64,000 nt of DNA, from contig VCMS01000239.1 in NCBI GenBank assembly GCA_022539475.1, positions 21,546 to 85,545 of the forward strand, read 5' to 3'. Positions 1 to 8,511 of the stretch are shown here, in pieces; within the stretch, counting starts at the first letter, position 1, and every line of letters starts with the position of its first letter. Position numbers and translations under genes: made by a program. Under the pieces are notes generated by a model, which did no database searches, had not been told where the DNA came from, and saw nothing but the letters and a program-made list of their open reading frames with translations. The DNA comes from Gracilaria domingensis (Eukaryota; Rhodophyta; Florideophyceae; Gracilariales; Gracilariaceae).

Positions 1-895
1 TGGAAGCTCGCCTGGAGAGCCTCTGTCGCCACCGAGGACCTGGGTGTAAAGCCAGTAGTGGGCTGAGGTAGAACCTACAGAGGTGAAATAGAGAAGCCAG
101 AAAGGTAGGAAAGACCCGGAAAGAACGGGAAAACGGTAGAGAAACTCGAGAGAGTGGACTGTAGACTCCGAGAGGAGGCGTAGCCCGAAAAGGAAAAGGG
201 AAAGAAAAGATCCAGAAGAAGGGAGTCGAAGGCCGTGCGCAAGCAGGCAACAGGCCCGAAAGACGGGGAAAACAAAAGAGAAACAACGAAAGAACCCAAT
301 ACTGGGGCGGAAATCTGTCCTGCAATCAGGAATAAGAAACAAACAAATGGTCAACCCTCACTGGGTATTCAGAAATCCTAAGGCTTCCCAAGGGAAGTTT
401 GCGCACTGATACTACTTGTGGTGACCCTCCGTGTGGAGTTGTGCACCAGCAAGGGCAGCGACGACAAGGACCCACACTCAAGAGATGAGTCTCAAGTGTT
501 CCCACTTCAGAGTGGCAGTTCTCGAAGCGAGACTTGGTTGACTTTACGAAGTGCTCGCGACGGCGACGTCGCGCTCACCTAAGTAGGTTTAACTACACAT
601 TAAACTAACAATATTAACTAAAGTAGTGCACACCTCATGAGGTCCATACACGTGGATCACCCACTGTCAGGGTACCTCATGGTACAATGCACCCATGCAT
701 AATACACACATCCCGCGTGTTCCACACCAGGCAATGGTGTCAAAACCCAGTCCACCTAAGAAAGGTCAGGTAGAACCAGCGTTCATTCCTCCCATGAAGG
801 GACCATATCCATGACTCACCCACACCTTCATCACAGAGGTACGGATCCTTAAAGGAGTTGACAAAACCAAGAGACCCCAAAGAATTTGCTCCACA
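1..895 (-). repeat. 3' LTR of the Ty3 element (left end outside window)
   Basis: This segment is about 99% identical to 14,151-15,045. It ends with TTTGCTCCACA, and in minus-strand sense the LTR therefore starts TGTGGAGCAAA. The next bases on the minus-strand side are moderately purine-rich (GAGAAGGATA), consistent with a polypurine tract before a 3' LTR. Short ORFs read from it are repeat shadows. Confidence 0.85.
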
Positions 896-2484
896 TATCC
901 TTCTCGTTATCCAAGGGTGCATACGCCCGCAGGCGGAAGTCCAACGACAACGAAATCACTAAAATGAGTATCCATCAACAACCACACCGAGTGTACGGTT
1001 TCCAGAATGGCCAACCTCCAAACCGCGTGCGGTGGTCTGACGTCTGAACTCTAGCAGAGTCCCCTCCTTTCCAGGAGTCACACGATGCTCAAAGTCACAC
1101 CATGCATAAAGGTTTCCCTTTGTAACGGCAGTGAGCGTCCCAAAGTCACGAACATACTCCCGCATGGGATCTCTGTTACACCTGTGAGGTTCCATACCTG
1201 CCGTAGTTCCATCCTGATTCTAGCAATCTGCTTTCACCCGTCTGGGTTCGCGAACCATCGAAGGTTCCTCCCAACCCAGGTAAAGTAGGGACCAACAAAG
1301 CCCCAATGGGGTAGCACAGCATCACCGAAATACGGTTTCCATAATAGAGCCGTTCACTCGAACGTCACACACCTCCAGGGTACTTATCCCTCTATAACCC
1401 CGGGAGGTTACTCGCAACCGAGTCACTCCAATTACGGTAACGCCATGGGTGATCGCACGAAAGGTGGTGAAGAAGAGCGTTTGTCGCTGTCCTCAACTAT
1501 CCTGAGAATCAGGGTTTTCGAGCCACACCAGTTTGGTATTGATCACCAGAAGACTGGTTCCAGACGCCTTAATAGCGTGACACTTCACTCCATGTGACCC
1601 ACGTAGGGTGCGCAAGCGACTTTCTCATCCGCAAGGATTCACACAGCAGAACCCGAAACAGGCTGCAAACGATTCCTTATTGTAGCCATCTACCAGCATT
1701 CGGTGCAGTTCAACGAGTCCCATGGTTACCCCACGACGTGGTACTCAAAGGAGTGAATAACGTTACACCCCTAGAAAAGAGATCACAACTCAGCTAAGTT
1801 CGAGTGACATCCTCATTGCATCACCCTTCAACTGGGTTCTTTCCATGTCCACATTCGTTTCCGAGATGCATCCGATTCGTCGGAGTCATACCAGAGCCTT
1901 GCACTCATCCCGAGTTAAGCATGTTCCATCTCATTCCCGACCACATTCACTCAAGATGAGTTCACACCTACGACCACATAGGTTGAGCGATACACACCGC
2001 TGTGCGGTCGTTCCAAAGTTGGTTACGATTCCCACTGTCCCCTCTGAAAACCAGACTTGATACTCTAAGACAGCTTAGCTGACACCTTACGAGGTTAAAA
2101 ATTGGCATCGCGAAATAAAACCCTATGGCAGGTACATCACTTCTTTCATAGAGTTAATTGTATGTGACGCTCTCCGTTGACGAAGTTGGAAAACGACTTG
2201 GTGTTCCATCTAGAAAGTAAAACCGAGATTCGGTGATGTTATCTTGTGTAAAATGGTGCTAAAATGACCTTTCACACCAAAACAATGGTTAGATTCGTGT
2301 TCAGCACCGTTTGTTTGGTTAAAGACACTTCACCCCGCATCACAGAACCCATGGTCGGTGTCGCAACTGTCATCATGTGCACCAAAACGGTCCTGCACTC
2401 AGCGCCATGTCACAGCAATGTAACACCATATCATTGGTTCTGTACTCCGACACGTGGAGAAATGCCACGCAACCCGATTGGGTC
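896..2484. other. Non-coding internal region of the Ty3 element (3' part), rich in micro-hairpins
   Basis: There is no supportable gene here; the longest ORF is 117 codons and looks random. The sequence is crowded with short inverted repeats a few tens of bases apart. Examples are ggttcgcgaacc (1,245-1,256), gaaccatcgaaggttc (1,252-1,267) and aaccccgggaggtt (1,396-1,409). By position it lies between the truncated pol and the 3' LTR. Confidence 0.6.
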
Positions 2485-2489
2485 AGTAC

Positions 2490-2738
2490 TGATGGCGATC
2501 AGCCCTACAGCTGGCAATCCGACTGACATACCCGACCGATTGCCCTCCGATGCATATCGGGATTCGGCACCTCCCCCGAAGCATTCAGCTTCCGCTTCCT
2601 ACTTAACAGGCGACTAGCGCCACCCACAGTATACGGGGCTCTCCCCAGCATACCTGACATACCTGACATACTCACCCCGCTTCCACGCGCCTTACCTCCC
2701 TGCGAGCTAGCAGCCAGCATTCCACTAGGAGACCATCA
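2490..2738 (+). repeat. 5' LTR of the copia element
   Basis: The sequence starts TGATGGCGATC and ends GAGACCATCA. It is 98.4% identical to 8,258-8,506 (4 differences in 249 bp by eye). It contains a tandem ACCTGACATACCTGACATAC segment. The bases after it (ttcgaatgatcc) would be the primer-binding site, but I could not match them to a tRNA 3' end. Confidence 0.93.
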
Positions 2739-2776
2739 TTCGAATGATCCTCTTTTGGAAGTAGCTTTATTCAACT

Positions 2777-4831
2777 ATGAATTCCCCGAACAACCACGCG
2801 TCCAATCTGTCCCAGGACAACGTACCGGACCCGGAAGTTCCCCCTACCCCGGCCAACCAGCCCGAAGACTCCACCGACCGTATTGAACCGCTCCCGCATT
2901 CACCGAACAATGTGAGCCGAGGATCCCTGTCCGTCTTTCTTCCGAGAGCGACGCTCCGCAGCGCGCATGAGCAGAAATACAAATCTGTTATAACCCGCAT
3001 GCTCCGCGACAACCCGGATGGCGAGACCTTCCTTGAACGCCTGAGGACCAAGTTAGACCCGCTTCTGCTCTGTGCACCAACGGTCTTGCACAATCGAACG
3101 TGCATCAACGCGTTGATTAACAAATTGAAACACCTCAAGGTGGAAATCCCCACACACAAATACCGTCACCCTACTGCACGTCTTGCATACCTCATATGGG
3201 ATGGAGAAGACGACGACAATAAGAACTTTGAAACCGTTGTCAACTACGTCGTGCACAAAAAGCCACATCCATATGCAGAAGAACTGGCCGGTAATGAAGA
3301 CCAAACGTCTGACGAAGGACATATCACTCCGCCGGAAAACGACAACAAGGCCATTAACGAAGATGATCACGATATGGAGGCACTAATGGAGAGCTTCAAA
3401 GAATTCATGCGTCTCAACAAGACCCGGAAGAATCGCACGCCCCATGCTACAACCTCACGCCGCAGCGACGCAGCAAACAATCAAGCAGAATTACCAAAAG
3501 GAACATCTGATCACTTTCAACGACCTCAGCGAATCCATTTTAATGACACACCCGCACCAGAACCGCGCCTTTCCGTCGATACTGCGCATTCGAAGAGCTA
3601 CACCGAAGTCTCTCAGGATATGAGAAATCTCGCCAACCTGGCCTACGGAGAACAGAACCACAGCTCTATCGAACGTATAGAACTCATTCAAAAGGCATCC
3701 TCCCAGGTGGGCTATGCCTTCAAAGATGGTAAGAAATATGGGGGAACAGTTAAGGAATCCTGGAAAACCGCGATCAACAGCTACGAGCAAATTGTTTTGA
3801 AAACGTACATGTTGAGCGACAACGAGGCGCTCTACTTACTTCCGCACATGCTCAAAGACAATGCTCTGACGTTCTTTGACCAGAATGTGAAAGCTGTTGC
3901 TAGAGACTACACAGTCTCCAAGCAAATGATGGCGTCCAAATTCCACAACACGGCTCAACAACAACGGGTCTTATCATTCCTCAAGAATCTGCACCTAAAG
4001 GATTACCTCGATGGTAACAGAACCATCAATGAAGCGTACTGTGCGCTAACGGATGAGATTGAGTCAAAGTTCCATAGCATTCCTCACGGATTGCAGATGG
4101 ACGAATATAAGCGCGACCTCCTCATTGCCTCCATGGAGAATATGGAATGGTGCGCGATCGAACTCTACAGGCCGAATTCAGTTTACCCAACCTATCACGA
4201 CCTCTACATCGCTCTCGCAGACTGCGCTCAGCGCTATTGCCAAAAGCAGATGAAGTTGGGGAACGAACGAGGCCCCTATGGTGGAGGACAGAAGCCTATT
4301 GCCTCAGTCAACTATGCGAATGCACGCTATGGCAGACCAAATGGGAGTTCCAACTTCCGCCGTGGTCCGCAGTACGGAAACATTTCAACCCGCCCGGATT
4401 TCCGCCGAACTTCCAACGCAGGCAAGTGCTTCTATTGCCAGAAACCTGGCCGCATCAAACGCAATTGCCCATTCCGGAAGAGGGGTAAACGCATCTACGA
4501 CACGTTGTTCGCAGCGGCAAACAGCGGTAACCCAACCGGAGAAACGGACAGAACAAACCATGATTCCGTCATGTCAGTCCTCCAAGCCGCCCTTGCACAT
4601 GATGATATCGCGAGCGAGGACGACTCTTTCGGGGTCGATGAACAATTAGCGACGACACTCCTTTGCGAGAGTGATAACGCTCATGATCAGTTCGCGAGCC
4701 ACGAAGGCTATGATGAGGAAGATAATGACATCGCGCAAGAAGGACATATTCATCATACCGGCTTTCTAGCTGACTTCGCGGACGATTACGCGAACGATGC
4801 CGTAAATAATGATGACATCCCGCCTTTTTAA
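2777..4831 (+). CDS. Copia gag polyprotein, 684 aa, with zinc-knuckle-like motif
   Basis: This is the first internal ORF of the copia element and should encode the nucleocapsid and capsid protein that packages element RNA. The N-terminus (first ~100 aa) is Pro-, Ser- and Asn-rich. The central ~270-500 region resembles a gag core. A knuckle-like motif follows: CFYCQKPGRIKRNC (about residues 551-564). It has the CX2CX4-X4C spacing, but the canonical His is Arg (residue ~559), which should weaken zinc binding. The C-terminus is strongly acidic. The ATG at 2,777 lies 38 bp after the 5' LTR and the frame is open throughout. The protein is long for a copia gag. It ends eight bases before the pol ATG and in a different frame. 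The assignment rests on position and the knuckle; overall sequence similarity is weak. Confidence 0.8.
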   Translation: MNSPNNHASNLSQDNVPDPEVPPTPANQPEDSTDRIEPLPHSPNNVSRGSLSVFLPRATLRSAHEQKYKSVITRMLRDNPDGETFLERLRTKLDPLLLCAPTVLHNRTCINALINKLKHLKVEIPTHKYRHPTARLAYLIWDGEDDDNKNFETVVNYVVHKKPHPYAEELAGNEDQTSDEGHITPPENDNKAINEDDHDMEALMESFKEFMRLNKTRKNRTPHATTSRRSDAANNQAELPKGTSDHFQRPQRIHFNDTPAPEPRLSVDTAHSKSYTEVSQDMRNLANLAYGEQNHSSIERIELIQKASSQVGYAFKDGKKYGGTVKESWKTAINSYEQIVLKTYMLSDNEALYLLPHMLKDNALTFFDQNVKAVARDYTVSKQMMASKFHNTAQQQRVLSFLKNLHLKDYLDGNRTINEAYCALTDEIESKFHSIPHGLQMDEYKRDLLIASMENMEWCAIELYRPNSVYPTYHDLYIALADCAQRYCQKQMKLGNERGPYGGGQKPIASVNYANARYGRPNGSSNFRRGPQYGNISTRPDFRRTSNAGKCFYCQKPGRIKRNCPFRKRGKRIYDTLFAAANSGNPTGETDRTNHDSVMSVLQAALAHDDIASEDDSFGVDEQLATTLLCESDNAHDQFASHEGYDEEDNDIAQEGHIHHTGFLADFADDYANDAVNNDDIPPF

Positions 4832-4842
4832 GCGGAGACATG
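4816..4842 (+). promoter_or_regulatory. gag/pol overlap with possible -1 slippage site
   Basis: Gag (frame 2) ends CCT TTT TAA at 4,823-4,831. The pol frame (frame 1) is open from 4,816 through this stop to its first ATG at 4,840. The run of five T directly before the gag stop would let a P-site tRNA on TTT re-pair one base back, giving a -1 fusion. Alternatively, pol is reinitiated at the ATG eight bases after the gag stop. This is inference from frame geometry only. Confidence 0.35.
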
Positions 4843-5424
4843 AATCGCCGACTAGTCTCCAGCACCAGGCGTTATGTGAGCACAGCACTGAATTCGACGA
4901 ACGAGCACTCAGCTGCTCACGAGCCACCCGAACCGCCCGATGACTGTTCCAAACAACACACACCTTTTCGGTCACTGAATCACAAGGAGTGTGAACCGCC
5001 CGACATCACGTCCAAAATGACGAAACACCGAGATAATATGTTTCCCACAGACATAGATACCATTGACATCAGCGCCCAAGATGAAGAAATCCTCCTCCTA
5101 CAGCAGCAACTTTGGGAGACCCATTATGCAGCAAGAACAAGCTCTGATGAGCACCAAGGATTCCTAGGCGCATGCATCGACTCGGGTGCGAGCAAATCGG
5201 TTATAGGAAACCAAGAAGCACAATCATACTGCCAGTCATTACGGCAACAAATTGAGCTCAATGATTCCAGGCAGCGTTTTAAATTTGGCGGCCATGTGAA
5301 AAGGTCATTAGGAACAATACGGATTGACCTCCCACTACCAGATGGATCCTTCCTATCATTCAGCGTCGATGTCGTCGAAGCTCCAGTACCTTTGCTCGTA
5401 GGATTGGACATCGGAGAACGATAA
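4840..5424 (+). CDS. Copia pol part 1: aspartic protease
   Basis: The protease matures the retrotransposon polyprotein. The catalytic motif is visible as CIDSGASKSVIG (about residues 112-123), where DSGA is the active-site triad. A typical C-terminal LLVGLDI (residues ~187-193) precedes the stop. The TAA at 5,422-5,424 interrupts what should be one pol frame: translation in the same frame resumes at once (HFILDMRL). I therefore read this as the N-terminal part of a pol broken by a nonsense mutation. The first ~100 residues are a low-complexity linker. Confidence is high for the family; the boundary at 4,840 depends on the unproven expression mode. Confidence 0.85.
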   Translation: MNRRLVSSTRRYVSTALNSTNEHSAAHEPPEPPDDCSKQHTPFRSLNHKECEPPDITSKMTKHRDNMFPTDIDTIDISAQDEEILLLQQQLWETHYAARTSSDEHQGFLGACIDSGASKSVIGNQEAQSYCQSLRQQIELNDSRQRFKFGGHVKRSLGTIRIDLPLPDGSFLSFSVDVVEAPVPLLVGLDIGER

Positions 5425-5439
5425 CACTTCATTCTGGAC

Positions 5440-6555
5440 ATGAGGCTTCACCAATTACTCAGTGGAAAAAGGGATTGGAGTATACAACTCACAAAGAAGA
5501 ACGGTCACGTGTTCGTTGAGTGGGACCCGAACAAACCGAACTCCATACTCCACTCCTCCACCTCAGAATACACTGAGAAAGAGCTCAGGAAGATGCACCT
5601 CAACTTCTTCCACCCTCAGACGGAGAAATTGCTGAACCTCCTCAAGCGCGCAACTCCGAACCGGATCAAACCAGCCACACGGGCATTGCTCCAGACAATT
5701 GCCGACAACTGTAGAACATGCCAAACATACCGGACTAAGCCACTGAGGTTTAGAGTGAGTATCCCTCCGGAATCGATCGTATTCAACAACCAAATCTCGC
5801 TCGATTTGATGTATTTGCATGACAAAGGGAAGAAGCTTCCAGTCCTACATGTAGTGGACATGGAAACAGGATACTCCAATGCGAAATTCCTGGATGGAGA
5901 ATCGGCTGTTGTTGTGTGGAAGGCATTCCTCTCTTGTTGGCTCACTCTGTACATTGGTGCACCCAACAAACAACGGGCTGACCAAGGAAGTATTTTTACC
6001 TCTGATGCCTGGAAACGACTTTCCGAAAACCTAGGCATTGAGCTCATACTATCGGGAACCGAAAGCCATAACAGCTTGGGAATAGGCGAAAGATACCACG
6101 CACCGCTACGCCGAACCTTTCAGAAGATTTCCCTGGAGTACCCAACGATGGAGAAAGAAATACGTCTAAGCCTCGCTATCAAGGCAATTAATGACACCAT
6201 GGGACCAAACGGACTTGTGCCGTCATTACTGGTATTCGGTACACTACCCAGGTTACATGGTGGAACATCCTCGCTCCTTGACCAACGACAAAGGCTAGAC
6301 GCCCTTGAACTTGCACGAAAGGAATACTCGGGCATCGTAGCACGCCTCAGAATCCTCGAAGCATTGCGTGCCCGGGTTCCTCCCGCCGTTCATTTCGACT
6401 TAAAGCCCGGGAACTTCATACGCATCTTTCGTGAAAAAGAAAAGAGGTTCACAGGCCCACACAAGATCATACACATTGACGGCAAGCACATTCATGCTGA
6501 TGTAAACGGGAAATCGTCTAAATTCAACATCTCCCAATGCATCCCGACAGCATAG
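5440..6555 (+). CDS. Copia pol part 2: integrase
   Basis: Integrase joins element cDNA to host DNA. A zinc-binding segment is visible (HLNFFH near residue 52, then CRTCQ near residue 91, an HHCC arrangement). The catalytic core follows: first Asp in SLDLMYL (~residue 123), second in RADQGSIFTS (~178), and Glu in GIGERYH (~215). A basic C-terminal SH3-like stretch follows. Integrase before RT is the copia order. The ORF ends at TAG 6,553-6,555 but the same frame continues beyond it, so this is a second nonsense mutation in one pol. The ATG at 5,440 is simply the first one after the upstream stop. Confidence 0.88.
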   Translation: MRLHQLLSGKRDWSIQLTKKNGHVFVEWDPNKPNSILHSSTSEYTEKELRKMHLNFFHPQTEKLLNLLKRATPNRIKPATRALLQTIADNCRTCQTYRTKPLRFRVSIPPESIVFNNQISLDLMYLHDKGKKLPVLHVVDMETGYSNAKFLDGESAVVVWKAFLSCWLTLYIGAPNKQRADQGSIFTSDAWKRLSENLGIELILSGTESHNSLGIGERYHAPLRRTFQKISLEYPTMEKEIRLSLAIKAINDTMGPNGLVPSLLVFGTLPRLHGGTSSLLDQRQRLDALELARKEYSGIVARLRILEALRARVPPAVHFDLKPGNFIRIFREKEKRFTGPHKIIHIDGKHIHADVNGKSSKFNISQCIPTA

Positions 6556-6648
6556 TACTCGGACAAGGAACTGCTTGAGCAATTCAAAGCACAGCTCGAC
6601 CAATTCAAGAGTGAGAGCGACCCCGCTCCCCCATCAACACCCACGATT

Positions 6649-8220
6649 ATGGTAACAGAGCAGCTCCAACCTCACGATACCCGTTGCAACATGCCACAAT
6701 TTGAACCAGCAAGGCAGAAGGAGATAGAAGGATTGACAGCGCGGGGAACATGGACCATCACATCACGCGCAGCCGCTGAAGCCGAATGCATCCCAACAAA
6801 CGAAGCTCCCAACATACTCGGTTCTAGGTGGGTTTACGTCATCAAGAACATAGAAACCTCCAAACCAATCTACAAGGCACGCCTGATCGCGCAAGGACAT
6901 ACGGATCGAATGAAAGGCCAGATAGTACATGAGCAACGCTCACTCATGATACAATCCATACGATTCATCACATGCATAGCGCGTATGTTCAAATTCCGTA
7001 TATGGTCACGGGATATAACCATGGCGTATATCCAATCGACGACACCCATCAACCGACTGCTATACCTTCGTCCACCCACCGAAATGCACCTACCACATGA
7101 CAGTCTTCTGAAGCTCAACCGCACCTTATACGGTTTAACAGAAGCCGGTGATTATTGGAACCACACTTTCACCGCACACACCCTCAACGACTTGAAGATG
7201 ACAAGGACTGAAAGCGATCAATCACTGTACATGAAAAAGGGGGAAGATGGTAAACTAAATGGGGTAATGGGGACTTACGTTGATGACTGCTTACAGACTG
7301 GAAACAAGAAGTTCGAAGTTCTAACGGATACAACGGCAGAGAAGTTTGATGCTAAACCGAAGGAATATGACTCTTTCCTCTACGCCGGGATACACATCGA
7401 GAGCAAGAAGGAACACATTGACATGCATCAAAGACCCCAGATCGAAAAGATGAAGTTGCTAAGAAAGGATGCAGACTACAATGTGTTCAAGTCGACGCTA
7501 ATGAAAGTCAATTGGGTAATACACTCACGCCCGGACATCGCTTGTAGCACCTCACAAATGGCGCAAGTGACAGAGACAATCTTCAGTAGTGAGCATATCA
7601 CGCTACTCAACAAGGTCATCACACACTTGAAGAACACACCGGACCTAAGTGTGAAGCACGTAAACATCGACCCTAACACGTGCTACCAGAGAGTTTACTC
7701 CGATGGATCCTTTGCGAATAATGCGGACCTTTCCTCTCAACTTGGCTATATCATTACTATCTGTGACCACTTAGGGAACTGCAACATCCTAAGTTACCGC
7801 TCCTGCAAAAGCAAGCGAATTGTTCGCTCCGTGCTTGGTGCAGAGATATACGCGTTTGCCGACGCTTTCGACGCCGCATACATAATCAAGAAGGACTTGG
7901 AAAACTGTCTAGGAAGAGAAATCCGTTTATGTCTACTAACCGACAGCCAAAGCATATTAGACACGATTACTAAGGCAACGTATACCAGAGAGAAACGGCT
8001 CATGATCGACATTAGCGCAGCTAGAGAAGCATACAGCCGTGAAGAAATCTCTGACATTGGCCACATCGATCGCGACAACAACCCCTCTGACGGACTCACA
8101 AAACCGAAACCATGCCGCGCGTTAACCGAAATGCTCCGCACAAATAAAGTCAATCATCCCATTCGCCAATGGGTGATACGACAAAAGGGGTCGGTCTTCA
8201 ACGAAGAAAAGAAGGAGTGA
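6649..8220 (+). CDS. Copia pol part 3: reverse transcriptase and RNase H
   Basis: This part copies element RNA into DNA and degrades the RNA strand. RT landmarks are GSRWVYVIKN and YKARLIAQGH near residues 60-85, LNRTLYGLTEAGDYW (~155-169), and the catalytic GTYVDDCLQTG (~208-218). RNase H landmarks are YSDGSFANN (~350), LGAEIYAFADAF (~395), LLTDSQSILDTI (~426) and the terminal NNPSDGLTKP (~485). Both domains look intact. The frame is the same as protease and integrase; the ATG at 6,649 is an internal Met, and the real pol frame is open upstream to the TAG at 6,553. It ends 37 bp before the 3' LTR. Confidence 0.93.
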   Translation: MVTEQLQPHDTRCNMPQFEPARQKEIEGLTARGTWTITSRAAAEAECIPTNEAPNILGSRWVYVIKNIETSKPIYKARLIAQGHTDRMKGQIVHEQRSLMIQSIRFITCIARMFKFRIWSRDITMAYIQSTTPINRLLYLRPPTEMHLPHDSLLKLNRTLYGLTEAGDYWNHTFTAHTLNDLKMTRTESDQSLYMKKGEDGKLNGVMGTYVDDCLQTGNKKFEVLTDTTAEKFDAKPKEYDSFLYAGIHIESKKEHIDMHQRPQIEKMKLLRKDADYNVFKSTLMKVNWVIHSRPDIACSTSQMAQVTETIFSSEHITLLNKVITHLKNTPDLSVKHVNIDPNTCYQRVYSDGSFANNADLSSQLGYIITICDHLGNCNILSYRSCKSKRIVRSVLGAEIYAFADAFDAAYIIKKDLENCLGREIRLCLLTDSQSILDTITKATYTREKRLMIDISAAREAYSREEISDIGHIDRDNNPSDGLTKPKPCRALTEMLRTNKVNHPIRQWVIRQKGSVFNEEKKE

Positions 8221-8230
8221 GTTGGTACAC

Positions 8231-8257
8231 ACCAAAGATAAAGAGAAGAAGAGCCAG
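8231..8257 (+). promoter_or_regulatory. Polypurine tract of the copia element
   Basis: The purine-rich sequence aaagataaagagaagaagag lies immediately before the 3' LTR (8,258). It is the expected primer for plus-strand DNA synthesis. Confidence 0.75.
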
Positions 8258-8506
8258 TGATGGCGATCAGCCCTACAGCTGGCAATCCGACTGACATACC
8301 CAACCGATTGCCCTCCGATGCATATCGGGATTCGGCACCTCCCCCGAAGCATTCAGCTTCCGCTCCCTACTTAACAGGCGACTAGCGCCACCCACAGTAA
8401 ACGGCGCTCTCCCCAGCATACCTGACATACCTGACATACTCACCCCGCTTCCACGCGCCTTACCTCCCTGCGAGCTAGCAGCCAGCATTCCACTAGGAGA
8501 CCATCA
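8258..8506 (+). repeat. 3' LTR of the copia element
   Basis: This 249-bp copy of 2,490-2,738 has four differences. It is followed by the target duplication AGTAC. Confidence 0.93.
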
Positions 8507-8511
8507 AGTAC

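Larger units (their letters stand above)
2485..8511 (+). mobile_element. Near-complete Ty1/copia retrotransposon, 249-bp LTRs, TSD AGTAC
   Basis: Two 249-bp LTRs (2,490-2,738 and 8,258-8,506) differ at only four positions, and each is bounded by TG...CA. The element is flanked by a perfect 5-bp duplication AGTAC (2,485-2,489 and 8,507-8,511). The internal order is gag, protease, integrase, reverse transcriptase, RNase H, which is diagnostic of Ty1/copia. Pol is broken by two in-frame stops, so this copy is probably not autonomous although the insertion is young. It is inserted in the 3' non-coding part of the large Ty3 element. Confidence 0.95.

Noticed and set aside
75-299. Minus-strand 74-aa hydrophobic ORF, repeated at 14,225-14,449 and partly at 29,023-29,208
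   Set aside because: It lies wholly inside the LTR repeat, changes frame and length between copies, and shows no conserved domain. It reflects the C/T-rich strand of the LTR.
2264-2617. 117-aa plus-strand ORF as the Ty3 counterpart of the chromovirus antisense ORF
   Set aside because: It shares no residues or composition with 35,474-37,279 and overlaps the copia LTR at its end.
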